Shown: positions 44,722-56,100 of the stretch, one piece after another
Layout of the letters: every line of letters begins with the position of its first letter
Numbering within the stretch: the stretch's first letter is position 1
Source of the DNA: Saccharum officinarum
Taxonomy: Eukaryota; Streptophyta; Magnoliopsida; Poales; Poaceae
NCBI GenBank assembly: GCA_020631735.1
Contig: CM036159.1
Location: 21,429,511 to 21,493,510 of the forward strand
Direction: 5' to 3'
DNA: 64,000 nucleotides
Translations under genes and position numbers: made by a program
The notes under the pieces: generated by a model
The model's input: the letters and a program-made list of their open reading frames with translations, nothing else
The model's database searches: none
What the model was told of the DNA's origin: nothing

Positions 44722-45003
44722 ATGGGTTTCATCACGGAGTTCGCGGAGAACCTGATCCTCCGTCTGATGGAGGACCCGGACAAGCGCGACCAGGTTCGGC
44801 GGGAGCATGTCTACAAGATGAAGGAGCGGTGCGAGCGCACCAAGGCGGCGTGGAACCTCCCGCTGCGGCCCTACGGCTTCTGGACCTTCGACCGCTTCAA
44901 CTCGCAGCTCTCCTGGGACCCGCAGATCAGCCAGGCCGCCGGCCGCCGGGACCCTTACGACGACCTCATCACCCGCCACTCCGGCTCCCCGCCGTCTTCC
45001 TGA
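44722..45003 (+). CDS. Conserved plant small protein of unknown function (93 aa)
   Basis: A single-exon frame with good start context (GGCGATGGG). The protein begins MGFITEFAENLILRLMEDP, has a charged helical middle (RDQVRREHVYKMKERCERTK) and then an aromatic segment, NLPLRPYGFWTFDRFNSQL, before SQAAGRRDPYDDL. I recognise it as a family of short, uncharacterised plant proteins rich in conserved aromatic residues; I know of no assigned function. There is no signal peptide or membrane span. Codon use is strongly G/C at third positions, typical of grass genes, and the frame is not repeat-derived. The sequence after the stop (CCG|GTACGC at about 45015) looks like a donor, and 47369-47456 looks like a flanked exon (TTTTTCAG before, AAG|GTACCC after), so a 3'-UTR intron is possible. 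Confidence 0.75.
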   Translation: MGFITEFAENLILRLMEDPDKRDQVRREHVYKMKERCERTKAAWNLPLRPYGFWTFDRFNSQLSWDPQISQAAGRRDPYDDLITRHSGSPPSS

Positions 45004-48000
45004 ACACCCGTGCCGGTACGCTCCTGCTTCTGCTGGATAGATCTCGATGCTGCCCCGTCGCTGTAGGAATTTGGTCGAATTGATTGGGGATAGTGCGGGA
45101 GCGCTTGTTATTTGGCGACAATAGGTTAAATCCTTTGCTGGTAGTTGTATTTAGACGAATTGTGGGCTGGTTCTATCTAGGGTTTATTTATCTTGCTGTT
45201 GGTCGTTGGTCGAGAGCTCTGCTGATTTTGATTCGGCCCATGAAAATTCGGGACGGGTCAAATCTAGTTTAACTATCGGTGGGTTTTGTAGGTTAGCTAA
45301 GCGTGTAGATTTGTGGTTGCTCTAATGCTCTGAAGCATGAGCAGTTTATGACTTATGGTCAGTGAATTTTGTGAGAATATAATGAATTGGTTGCTTCCTA
45401 GTTATCTTATCTCTTATCCTGTCTCTTTGGTGATGAGAGCGAGTTTAAGTCGGTATTTATGTACCTTTGTGTTTCCTCAGCAATATGCATTGCGTTAAGC
45501 CATGAACACTTATTATTTTTCAATTGCTCTTATGTGTCTTTCTTTTCAACATGAAGTTATGTTTATAGTTTGCATTTTTCAGTAGGCTCACCTAGTTTGC
45601 TTAAATTATTGGGATTGATTTTGTCCAAAAACCCAGTTGCCTGAGTGATGCACTTCATTAGGTTGATGCACTTAGCTAAATTCTAGATCTGGTTACTTTT
45701 GTAGACCTGTACTTTATGATGGACTAAGCATGCTTGTATACCTTGGACCTTTTGCTGACATAGAAATGGCTGCTTTGAATTTGACTGCTCTGTATAAACA
45801 ATTAGACATCACTAGATCGGCATTATGTTTACAAGTTTAGCTTTAGTAACTCTTGACAAATAATTATCTTTGGTGAATTGGTGTCTTTTCATTATGCTGT
45901 CTGTAAAATCAAGTTGTTGCATTTGACTTTTTAGAGCGCTGAGTTTATACATGAAAATGGGGCATTTAAGTTGTAATCAATGTCGGAAGTAAATGAGTCT
46001 TCAGTTTTGTGATGTATACTCCAGGTGTCCATTGTATCAGTTGCGACACTTCCAAACAAACTGGAATTGGCCATGTTCTCATAACCAGTTCGTAATATGT
46101 GACTGATAAACATAATGTAGATTAGCAAAATGGCATGATTGTATCTGTCCTAAATAGGAGACTACACCAGTACACCACAGATGGATGTAGAGTCAGAAAC
46201 AAATAAAAGAGTAGAAGTTACAGCGGAATTTTAGATTATGTGATGTATGGATTATCTAGGGCTGTGGCAATTTGGCGCCCTCTGTGTGCACTGCTATGGA
46301 GGATTTTTTTGTCCACTATTTTTTTTCTTGTTTCTTATGCAGTATTCTTGTAATATATTTGTTTATGGCTTAAAGTTGACTGTCCGTCTGTCGTGCTATA
46401 CCCATGCTGGATGGAGGCTTGAGCATCAAGTGTGTTGTTTTGATTGTAGTTTTTTTAAGTGTAATATCGGCATGACCGTATATGGTTGCACCATGTGCAC
46501 ATCAGCATGTGTGCTAAAAACACTCTTGCAGTGATCTCATGAATTATGGCCCCCACAGAGCAATTTGAGTCACTGTTATTTGGAAAGAGTCCATTTTACT
46601 ACCCTCAACAAATCTCTTTGCTCATTTGGCAGCCTACATAAAATATCGACTCAATTTAGTTCCTCAAACTATTCAAATTAGTCCAATTCATCCCCTAATA
46701 AAATTTGTTTGTTTTTTTTGTTTCTTCTCATATGAGTTGTGTTTTGATTTTTATTTTTGTGTGATGATACATTGCATCATGTCATATGCTAGAAAATATT
46801 TTTTATAATTTTATGGTCGTTTTTTATCATTTTCATATCCCAATGGCTAGCTCTGAAGTCATCAAACTAATATAAAAAAATCATGAAATATGTTTTGTAA
46901 CATAAGGTACAGTGTCAGCTGCCGCCCCACAGAATGTGAACCTAAAACTCAACTTGTAGTAGGAGGGGGAAAAAAAGACAAACTCAATATTTGATCTTTG
47001 AATTTTTTTATTTTTTATTTTTTTTGGGGGGGGGGGTGGGGTGGGGGGAGTGGGAGTAATGGGGTCAATGTTTTGTATAACGGGTGAAACTACCAAAGTG
47101 AATTGTTTGAGGTACTAAAAGAATCTTTTCCTTGTTTCTAGCTATTTATGGAATGTCCTGTTCAGCCATTGGTGGTATCTCTTTATCATGCCTAACAGAC
47201 TAGATATTGCTTATAATTGTTTTTTTAATTAACTTGTAAGGCAGTTTGAACATGCAAACCATATGTTTTTTATCGAGAATCTGACGTACATGTGTGCCTC
47301 TCAAATTCCTTTATTTTGAGCTCAGATGGTCTGATGGTTTCTTTATTTTCCTACAGATCTTTTTTCAGAAGTTCTACTTGGGCAGCAATAAGAAACTCGT
47401 CCCCTCCAACTGATTGCGATTCCGTTCTCTTCTGTTCGAAAAATGTTGTCACCAAGGTACCCTATTTTCTTTTTCAGTTTGGCATGGAAGCAGAAGTTGT
47501 GTACTTTTATTCTCAAGTTGTTGTCTTTGTATTATGAAATATTCCAATAATCATACGGAGCACTCATTTGCCTTTACTATTCGGGAAATTCTTCCAGTGA
47601 CTACAGGCGTCAGGTCTTATATTTTTTTTTGGATGGTTTGTCAAGCTATATTGATTCTACAAGCCTGCATTTTATTGATTTAGGCAAGCCTCGAGGCCAT
47701 GTTCAATCAGACCGTGGTCCAGGTTTTTCTGGGCTGAATTCACCCAACAGATTCTGTTTTGTTTACCACTGTTTAGTGGTCAGTCATTGGTTACAAGCAT
47801 CTTGCACCACAATGGTCATTGGTCACGGGCATCGGGGCATGCAGGACAAAGCTGTGTGTATCAGTATCAGGGTATGGTATCAGTGTATTACTTACTACTA
47901 CTAGTTTCTAATCTAACTGGCTGCATTAGCATTGTCCTGTAGCATTCCAATTATTTCCACCAAACCACCCCACTTTCATCAGCAGTTTGGCGTATGATCG

Positions 48001-48521
48001 TGGCAGTGCTACTCCAGAGGTTGTTCTGTGCCTGGTTTGCTGTCTGTATTATGAAATGCTTCAGTGACCTTTACTGAGTATTTCTACCCATTTGCCTTGG
48101 CTATTTTGGAAACCAGCCCCACGGTTGCAGATTTCAGTTTTGTTTTGTTGGACCTTGGGTTTTTTGCGAAGGGCCAGGCCAATGATCAGGTGACTCCTGA
48201 GGCGGCTGAGTCATGGGTTGTTCAGCTGGTGGTCCAGGTTTCTGCATGACTTGTGTCTCAGAAATCATTGGAGCACTAGACAGTTACCGTTTGGACTTTC
48301 ACTTTTTGGCTTTTGGCAGCCGTACATCTCGGTTTCCAGCGTCTCACCACAGTGATCGTTTTGGCCACGGGAATGCAGGACAAACCTGCGTATCATTATC
48401 ACTGTATGTATCACTCTTCCATGTTATTATCGGACCCAATCACCCAATGAAAAAGGTCGAGTGCCACTGCCATTTGGAAGAGGTTGGAACTTGGGTTCCC
48501 CTGTGTAAGAGCCAAGAGAGG
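45004..48521. other. Intron/3' UTR-like and intergenic DNA downstream of the 44722 gene
   Basis: T-rich, intron-like sequence with no domain-bearing ORF. It contains a possible non-coding exon (47369-47456), a homopurine/G-run tract (about 47020-47060) and a diverged tandem duplication (47517-48420). The short ORFs here (46247-46534, 47292-47537, 47414-47683, 47629-47904, 48213-48545) share no family I recognise. Confidence 0.5.
47517..48420. repeat. Diverged tandem duplication (about 0.4-0.5 kb units)
   Basis: Words in the first copy (TGTATTATGAAAT, CATTTGCCTTTACTATTCGGGAAA, GTGGTCCAGGTTTTTCTG, GGCATGCAGGACAAAGCTG, TATCAGTATCAG) recur in the same order in the second (48040, 48090, 48230, 48370, 48395) with substitutions and an insertion. 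Nature unknown. Confidence 0.6.
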
Positions 48522-48523
48522 TA

Positions 48524-48660
48524 CTTCCATTGTCCCAAATTATAAGACGTTTTCGTATTTCTAGATTCATAGCAATTACTATGTATCTAAATATAATATA
48601 TATCTAAGTGCGTAGCAAAAGTAATGAATTTAGAGAAGCCAAAACGTCTCGTATTCGCAA
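48524..48660. mobile_element. Degenerate Stowaway-like MITE
   Basis: Starts CTTCCATTGTCCCAAATTATAAGACGTTTTCG after a TA and ends with an inverted CAAAACGTCTCGTATT-like segment. Central AT-rich words match the 9522 element in layout (ATCTAGATT..., ATGTATCTAAATAT). The right TSD is not preserved. Confidence 0.6.
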
Positions 48661-50136
48661 CTCTTCAAGAGGAGCGCAGGCGCTGCGCATTGTTGACCCC
48701 CATCTCCATGAGAGCCGGTAGCCCTGGCACGAGTGTGTTTGTCGGTTGAAGCACACCACTTTCACTGGCATTGAGCATCAACCATGGTTTGGACTTGCAG
48801 GGAGGTTCTCCCTCGTCGGCCCTTCGGCCGTGCAATCTTGGCTGGCACAAGTGGCCAAAGGTTTGTCTGTATCTGAGGCTCTGAGCGAAGTCTCACTCTC
48901 GAGTCTTCACCGCCAATAGCTTCGCGCAAGTTATTTATCCTATGACCTCATGGCACTATATTTTTGACAGTGTATTCATGTAATTTCTTACGAGTGAACC
49001 TCTTCAAAACATTCTTTATTATGTTGTATCTCATCATAGGTAAAAACTAAACCTTAATGAATTGAGTACAGAAACATAAAACTATCTCTGGGCATAAGAT
49101 TTTCCGTTTGTACTATGACAGCTTGTATTGCCTCCACAAGCTCCAAGCAGAACTACAAAAAGACAAGCTATGAACGCAGTGATAACAATAAAGAAAAATA
49201 AGTGAATATAATCGGAAACATACCTTGTTAGCTTCAACTCTTTGACATCACAGGTGTTTGCATCATGCTCATGAGTAGGAAGTTGAGGCGAATCAGAGTG
49301 AAATTGCGAATAAGATGTGGACCAGGGGAGTCATTAAATCATCACCTTATTTCACCGCTCTATCCCTTACAGTGCATTATTAAATCTTTTTTTTCGAACT
49401 ACAGTACACTATTAAATCAGGCGTGCCAAATCGAAGGTTTTTATTATATATAGTGGCGCCTGACCTTGCGTGCCGGATCGAACCGACAAGCGACAAGTCC
49501 ACGTTCGGCGACGAGAAACCAAACCAAAAGCATCACGAGATTTGCTCTCTGTCACAGATGTCGCCGTCGCCGTCGCCGCGGCGGGTGTGCCAAAACCGAT
49601 CACATCGTTTCCGGATCGAGGATTCGAGGGCCCGGGTGATCCATCATCCCAGTACTGTATGTACTCTGGTGGGCTGGTAGCCACGAAAACTAATGGAACT
49701 CACGCAGGGCGCACGAGGGCAAAACCGCTCTCCCGGCCCGACGCCCCCCGTGCCCATATGCGATGCGACGCGCGCGGGTGCGCCGTGCGCGAGACGGCGA
49801 GAGCCACTCGACCGTTCGGCGTGGGGGGCTCTGGGCCGCGGGAGACTGCAGCCTGCAGGCTGTAGTGGTAGCCAGCGCAGGCAGGCAGGCACGGTCGGTA
49901 CGGGGCGAGGCGGCACAGCGCGCCTGACGGCTGGGCCTGCTTGGGCGAGCGCGCGTTGGCGTTGCGGCGTCGCCATTCGATTCGCACGAGGCGCAGAGCG
50001 CGGGGGGGATTGGCATTGGCTCTACGACCTCTCCTCCTCATCTTCCTCTCCCTCCCGTCGCGCTCCCTCGTCTGCCTGCCTCTGCGCTTCTCTTCACTTC
50101 AATTCTCCTCCTCGCCGAGCGGGAGCGCCGAGAGAG
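48661..50136. other. Intergenic and proximal promoter of the PTST-like gene
   Basis: No gene seen to about 49690. From 49700 the sequence becomes very GC-rich, and all six frames are open by composition. A pyrimidine-rich stretch (50025-50115: CTCCTCCTCATCTTCCTCTC and similar) resembles the 5' UTR of grass genes and places the transcription start near 50000. An in-frame ATG at 49941 would extend the downstream protein by 69 residues, but it lies upstream of this probable start. Confidence 0.5.
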
Positions 50137-50193
50137 ATGCGACCGCGATGCCCGCACTCGTCCCCTCGCTGTTCCTCCCAATCCCAGCCCTGA
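50137..50193 (+). CDS. Possible upstream ORF overlapping the PTST-like start (18 codons)
   Basis: ATG at 50137 opens an 18-codon frame (MRPRCPHSSPRCSSQSQP) that ends at 50193, overlapping the main ATG at 50148 in another frame. Context AGAGAGATGC is weaker than GACCGCGATGC. If the leader includes it, scanning ribosomes would have to bypass it; a regulatory role is only possible, not shown. Confidence 0.3.
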   Translation: MRPRCPHSSPRCSSQSQP

Positions 50194-53100
50194 TCCTACC
50201 CGCGCCACCTCGCTGCCACCCCCGCCGCCGCCGCGGCCTCCTGCCCGCCGCGTTGTCCACCTCCTCGTCCCCGCACTCTTCCAGGCTGCCATACTACCGC
50301 CGCAGCCGCCACGACGGCCGGAGCCACACACCGACGCCTGCGCCACGCCCGCCCTCTCAGCCGCAGCAGCCGCCTCCGCGCGGCGCAAATGCCGCCGCGC
50401 CCCGCGCTCGGGGCCAGGAGGAGCTGGAGGCGGCGATCTACGACTTCATGTGCCGCTCCGCCAAGCCGGGGGCCTTCCCCACCCGCGAGGAGCTCCTCGC
50501 GGCGGGCCGCTCCGACCTCGCGGCCGCCGTCGCGTCCAGCGGGGGCTGGCTCTCCCTCGGCTGGTCGTCCTCCACCGCCGCGGAGGGCCCCGCCACGACG
50601 GCTGCGCCGCGCTCATCGGGCGGGGGCCACACTGACTACCCGCCCGAGACGGGCGTGTATTACCGTGGTGACCTAGTGCCGGGCTCGGTGGAGGACTCCG
50701 AGTGGTGGGTGGCTGGGATTGCTCCGTGCTCTGCTGTGCCCTTCTATGTCATCGCGCGATTCCTCGCTGAATTCCGCTGTCTGCGATGCAGGGAGGAGGA
50801 GGACGACGACGACGAAGAGGAGACGTCATCATCTGGGCGGGAGCCGGAAACAGAGGAGACCAGGTGGGTGCCTGCTGAGGCTCAAAGCTGATTCAATCCC
50901 GTCGTGTTCTGCTGGTTAATCATGTTATTCACGGCTGTTGCAGCGAGCTCAGGTTCAAAGCAGGAATCGAGGGGATGCTCACCAGGCTGCAGAAGGATAG
51001 GGAGCGAGCGCGGCCACCTCCACGGAGTAGTACCCACGACACACAGAGCCAAAGTGACGATGATGGTATGTGGGTTTAAATTCTCAGAGAGTATGAGTTC
51101 TTCAGGAACATAACTTGTTTCCAGTTGCGCGGTTTTTAGTAGTACTTCCTTGCCAAACTCTAATATGCCGTGATGATTTGTGGGTTGTCCATTTAAGGCT
51201 ACACAGCAAACATAACCTTTTTGTCAGCCAAGTGCAAATTGAATAGTGACAGCAATTTGCGGTTATTCTGTGATCCATCGTATCACTGATGTTCATGTTG
51301 ATGTTCACAGTTCGCACTGTTCACGTTATGATTGAAATTTTGACTAATTGCAAAAGCACCACTGAGTTATTTTGTTTTCTTCTTCTTTTCCTTGCATCAA
51401 CAGAAGGTTCACAGCAGTTAGTTTCAGCCTACCCTCAAGTGGGCTATGAACTACAAACAACTGATTTAGTTAGCTAGTACTGCATTTCATTTTTGTATAT
51501 TTAACTAAAATGACGCAACTATGTTGCATATGTACAACTTTAGCTGGCAACAGTGGCGCCCCTAGTCATACAGCGGCTGGTGGTAGGCATATTCCAAGGG
51601 TACCTGAGAATGGAAGTGTCCATGGATCTCATTCTCAAAATGGAACAATAGAGGGCAACAACACCTTACAGAGTTCGAGCAATGATGCATGGAAAACATG
51701 GACCCTTGGCAAGGGTGGTTTATCTCATTTTGAAGGTTATATGTCTACTTCTCATCTTTATTCTATAGTGCATCATATTTGTTACATAATTGTTTGTTGA
51801 CATATTTAGTTTCTGCAGCTGCTGAGGTCCTACCTACTGAAAGAAGAAAATTATCCCAACATGATGACATTGCATCTGTGCAAAATGACGTTCAAATCTC
51901 ATCGAATGGTGTGGCTGTAAGTGATTATCCTAGTGATGGTGTTGGCACTGAAAGAGATGAGATACATTCACGTCTTCAAACTCTGGAATTGGACCTTTCT
52001 GCTGCTCTCAAGACATTAAGATCAAGATTTGATAAAGTTTTATCAGATATGGTGTGTATCTCTTCAAATTATCAAATTCCTGTTTAAAAAGTTTTATTGC
52101 ATTCACTTTTCTTTACCTGGTCTACAGTTGCTGACCTTTATTTGACTATTTTCTGTACACCAACAAACCTGACCCCCCCCCCCCCCCCCCCACCCAACCC
52201 ACAAAACCCACAGATAGAGTGCCAGCATGGGAAGCTTCTGATCAAATCGTGTAACACTGTGATTAATGGTATCTTCATGAACACACACCTAACTGTCATT
52301 AGAAAATAGTGCAAACAAATGTACAAATGATTTCAGTTGACAGTAGAGGATGCTCCCTTGCAGTGTTGAATGTTTTCTGTCGGAAGCGCAATATGGCACA
52401 ATAAGCAAACAGCCTGTCAGTAATGACCTCGTGAAATTGTTAATGTTTCTAGAGGCATTGTACTTGCCAGCTGTATTCTAAATATCTTGTTTCTTTTTCC
52501 ACTCAAATGGTGATAAATCAGGTGTCTAAGTTACATCTCTGAGATGTTTCTCATCTTGATCTTATTAATGGAATTATATTGGTCTCTCTAAGCAAGCAGG
52601 CTTTCTTAATTTGTTGTTTACTTTTTCAGTCAAATAGTAATGGAGCAACTGTGCTGGATGACATCTCTGATGATTGGGAATTTGAGGAGACAAAGGTAAT
52701 GCAGGCTCAGGAGGAGCTAAGATCAATCCGGGCTAAAATAGCTGTGTTAGAAGGGAAGATGGCACTTGAGATATTGTATGCCCTCACATTAATCATCTAT
52801 GCTTCATATTTCATCTCATTCTCTCTTACTTATCCTATTATAAATCTATCACATCATCAGTGAAAGGAACAAAATAATTGAAGATAAACAAAGGAGGCTT
52901 GATGAAGTTGAGAAGGCACTGAGTGAGCTCCGTACTGTTTGTATTATGTGGGCCAACCCTGCTTCAGATGTTTTAGTGGTTGGGTCCTTTGATGGCTGGA
53001 CGAGTCAAGTAAGTGCCTACTCCAATCTATGTCGTAAAAACTGAAAAATTACTAAGGAATTACAAGATATGTGCCCATTCATAGATACTCTTTTTTTTGT

Positions 53101-56100
53101 TGATGTCATCCTTAGTATAATATTAAGTTTATTCTAATGAATATAGGAGATGATGCTTATAGCTTCTGGTATTTTTTTTCGCAAACGTGCCTTGCACGTG
53201 TTTCATTAAGAGGAAAGGATGGTGTTTGTTACAAAAGCGCCTTGCTGCCGTCGAGGATGGCGAGAGGCAATCCTAGACAGCGCTAGAACGCACAACCATC
53301 TACGTGGTATTACATAGAAAATGCGAGAACCACGACATCGAAGGTCTCTCAAGCATTGAACAAAAGGAGCAGGGCAGCCAAGTCGCCGTTACCCGCGGCA
53401 ATCCAACAGTTACCTTCTTCAACCACCATACCGGCCAATGCTTGTGGCAAAGAATGGCAGGCGTCAACATGCGTCAATAGGACAGACAAGACCAGTTGTT
53501 GTAAAAGACTGCTAAATGGAAACTTGTATGGCTGGTGTGTCCACACATCTTAATCACATTATACCATAAAGGCAGTAACAGTGACTTGGATGTGGATAAC
53601 TGGATACCGGAAACCTCGTTTCAGGTACACTTATGTTGCATAGATGCACTTGTACCCTATGCAACATGGCCTTCTAATCCCAAGGAGCCACCATGAAACC
53701 ACATCAGTGAATTAGCCTACAAAAAGGAGAAAAAACTTATAGAAGTAAGGGATGGAAAGCCTATTCCATGTGCTTCTGTCCAAGGACAACATGTTGTAGA
53801 AGAATAACAATATTTGATATGTTGAGTTTAGTAATCATGCACTGTGACATTAAGGAATCCACAAGTTCTCTTATGTGCCAATGAAACTGATAATGTTTCC
53901 ACCTTTCTAGTACCTAGTCTTGGACAACTTGGTTTGGACGGCAGAATATTGCACACGGCTTCACCCTAGGTCTAGGCTTTATCACCTTTATTTATATTCG
54001 ACCAATGTAGTAACCATTAATCCTTGTCTTGTCACACTGTCAATAGTAACTATAATACCCAATTAGCTGGATGCCCTTTATAAGCGCATTTCTGCCTCAC
54101 ATTGGATGAAAAAATAACCCCCTTCTCCCTTCCTGTGGATTTGTAAGTCCAAATGTTGCAAGAAACTGATAGTTTTCTCCTAGTTCTTACTAATGGACAG
54201 ACTCAACACTAGGAACATCCTTAGGAGGAAAAAGCTCAAGCTGGAAGGCGACTACAACTGTGTCCTTTGCAATATGAATGTTGAAGAAATGGCCTTTCAT
54301 CTCTTCTTCACTTGTTCTTTCAGCCAACACTGTTGGCAGTTCCTTGGCATTCAGTGGAATCTTACGACGGATTGCCTACCAATGATGATATAAGCCAAAC
54401 AAGCTTTTCCATATCCTTTCTTCATGGAAGTGTTCATTATCTCTGCATGGCAAATCTGGAAGCAGCGCAATAACCTCATTTTTATGAGAGGACCTCCTTC
54501 CTTCTCTTCCTGGAGAAGATCTCTCAAAGATGAAGCTCGACTACAAGCGTATAGGATTTCTGGAAACAAGTGATCTGTTTTTCTCTCCTGGGTTAATTCT
54601 TGTGTTTAGTGGTTCTTTGTTTTTCTTCTTGTTCTAGCTTCGCTCGGGTTTAGCTGAAGTGTTTTCCGTTTGTTTTGCTCAGTGTTTGTTTTTATGTTTT
54701 AATAAAATCTAACAGTGGGGGCTTCCCCTGCTGTTTTCCTGTTTTTTTTTAAAAAAAGAACGGTGATAGATACAGCCTGCTCCACTAATTATTATGAAAC
54801 TATTTGCTTTAGACACATAGCGTAGTTTCAGCTTTGATTTCCTAAATACAAGTCATTTTAGGATTCATACAGGTCAAACATTTTTAACATTGACCATTAC
54901 ATGATGAGTCAGGTAGATTGACATCATAAGGTCGATGTTGGTAGATTCATCTTGAGAAGCACTTCATAATATGTTTTTTCAAAAACATGTTTTCATAGAA
55001 ATTGCTACTCAAAGTTCCACTTCATAGTTTGTCAATGTCTAGAACAACTTATATTTACGATTGGAGGGAGGATGTTATGGTGGGTCGCACCTACCAGAGG
55101 AAGAGGAGGCACAGTGGCTAGGCGCAGGCCACAGGCAGCGAGCCGTGCGCGGTCACCACGCCCAGCGTCCCAAGTCAATAGGCGTAGCATCAGAGTTTAC
55201 TTCAGTTTGTTAGATTGGCTTGAGTAATTTTAGGAGGTTTGTTAGTCAAGTTTGTTAGCAAGTGCTACAATCGCCTATATTGGCCACACAGTCAGTTAAT
55301 GAAATCTCAGCCTGGGATTGAGACTTACGTCTCCCTTGGGCTCCCAGCCAATCCGGTTCTTTACTGTCATTCTGTTTTTCCGCTCCGCGTGTTCCAGCCT
55401 CGCGCCACCACGGCGCCGACTCGCCGCAGCCGGAGCAGCAAGCCTCATCCCATCGCCTCCCCTCCATACTTCCTCCGCAGCAAAGCTCGCCGCCATAACA
55501 ACCTGGTATCGGAGACCATGTCGTCATCGGCAAACACCACCCCCATCCTCCCCACCACCACATCTGCCGCGCCTATCACCACCACCGCTGCGCTCGTCAC
55601 CACCACCGCTGCCGCACCCGTCACCACCAACGCCATCATGCCGTCCGCGCCGTTGCCATCGGAGCAGCAACAGCCGCCGCCACTCACGGCTATGGAGGCC
55701 TTTGCGCAGATGACTGCTGCCCTCTACGGAGTGCAGCGCCAACTCACTGACCTGTCGCTGCGCGTCACGGCGCTGGAGGGCCGTCCATCCTCCTTCGCTC
55801 GGCCATGGCCTCAATACGGTCTTCCAGGCTACGGCGGCATCCCGGAGCTGCCGTTCTCCGGCACGCCCGTGTCGGGGTTCCTTCCCGCGCCGCAGGCCCA
55901 GCAGTCGAGCACCTCCATCTCGGCGGCCGCGATCCCATCTGCTACCTCCGCCGTTGCACCCGTGTCGCTTCCACCCCTGCCGCCATCTATGGGTGTGCCT
56001 ATCACCCACATCTCCTTTCCGCCATCACCATCGCCTGTGCCATCCCTGTCGTCCATCATGCAGGGTGCGTCGTTTCCGCCTCCATCCGCAGCCTTGTCAT

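Noticed and set aside
53349..53553. 65-codon ORFs on both strands in intron 8
   Set aside because: They lie in the 3' untranslated part of a LINE fragment.
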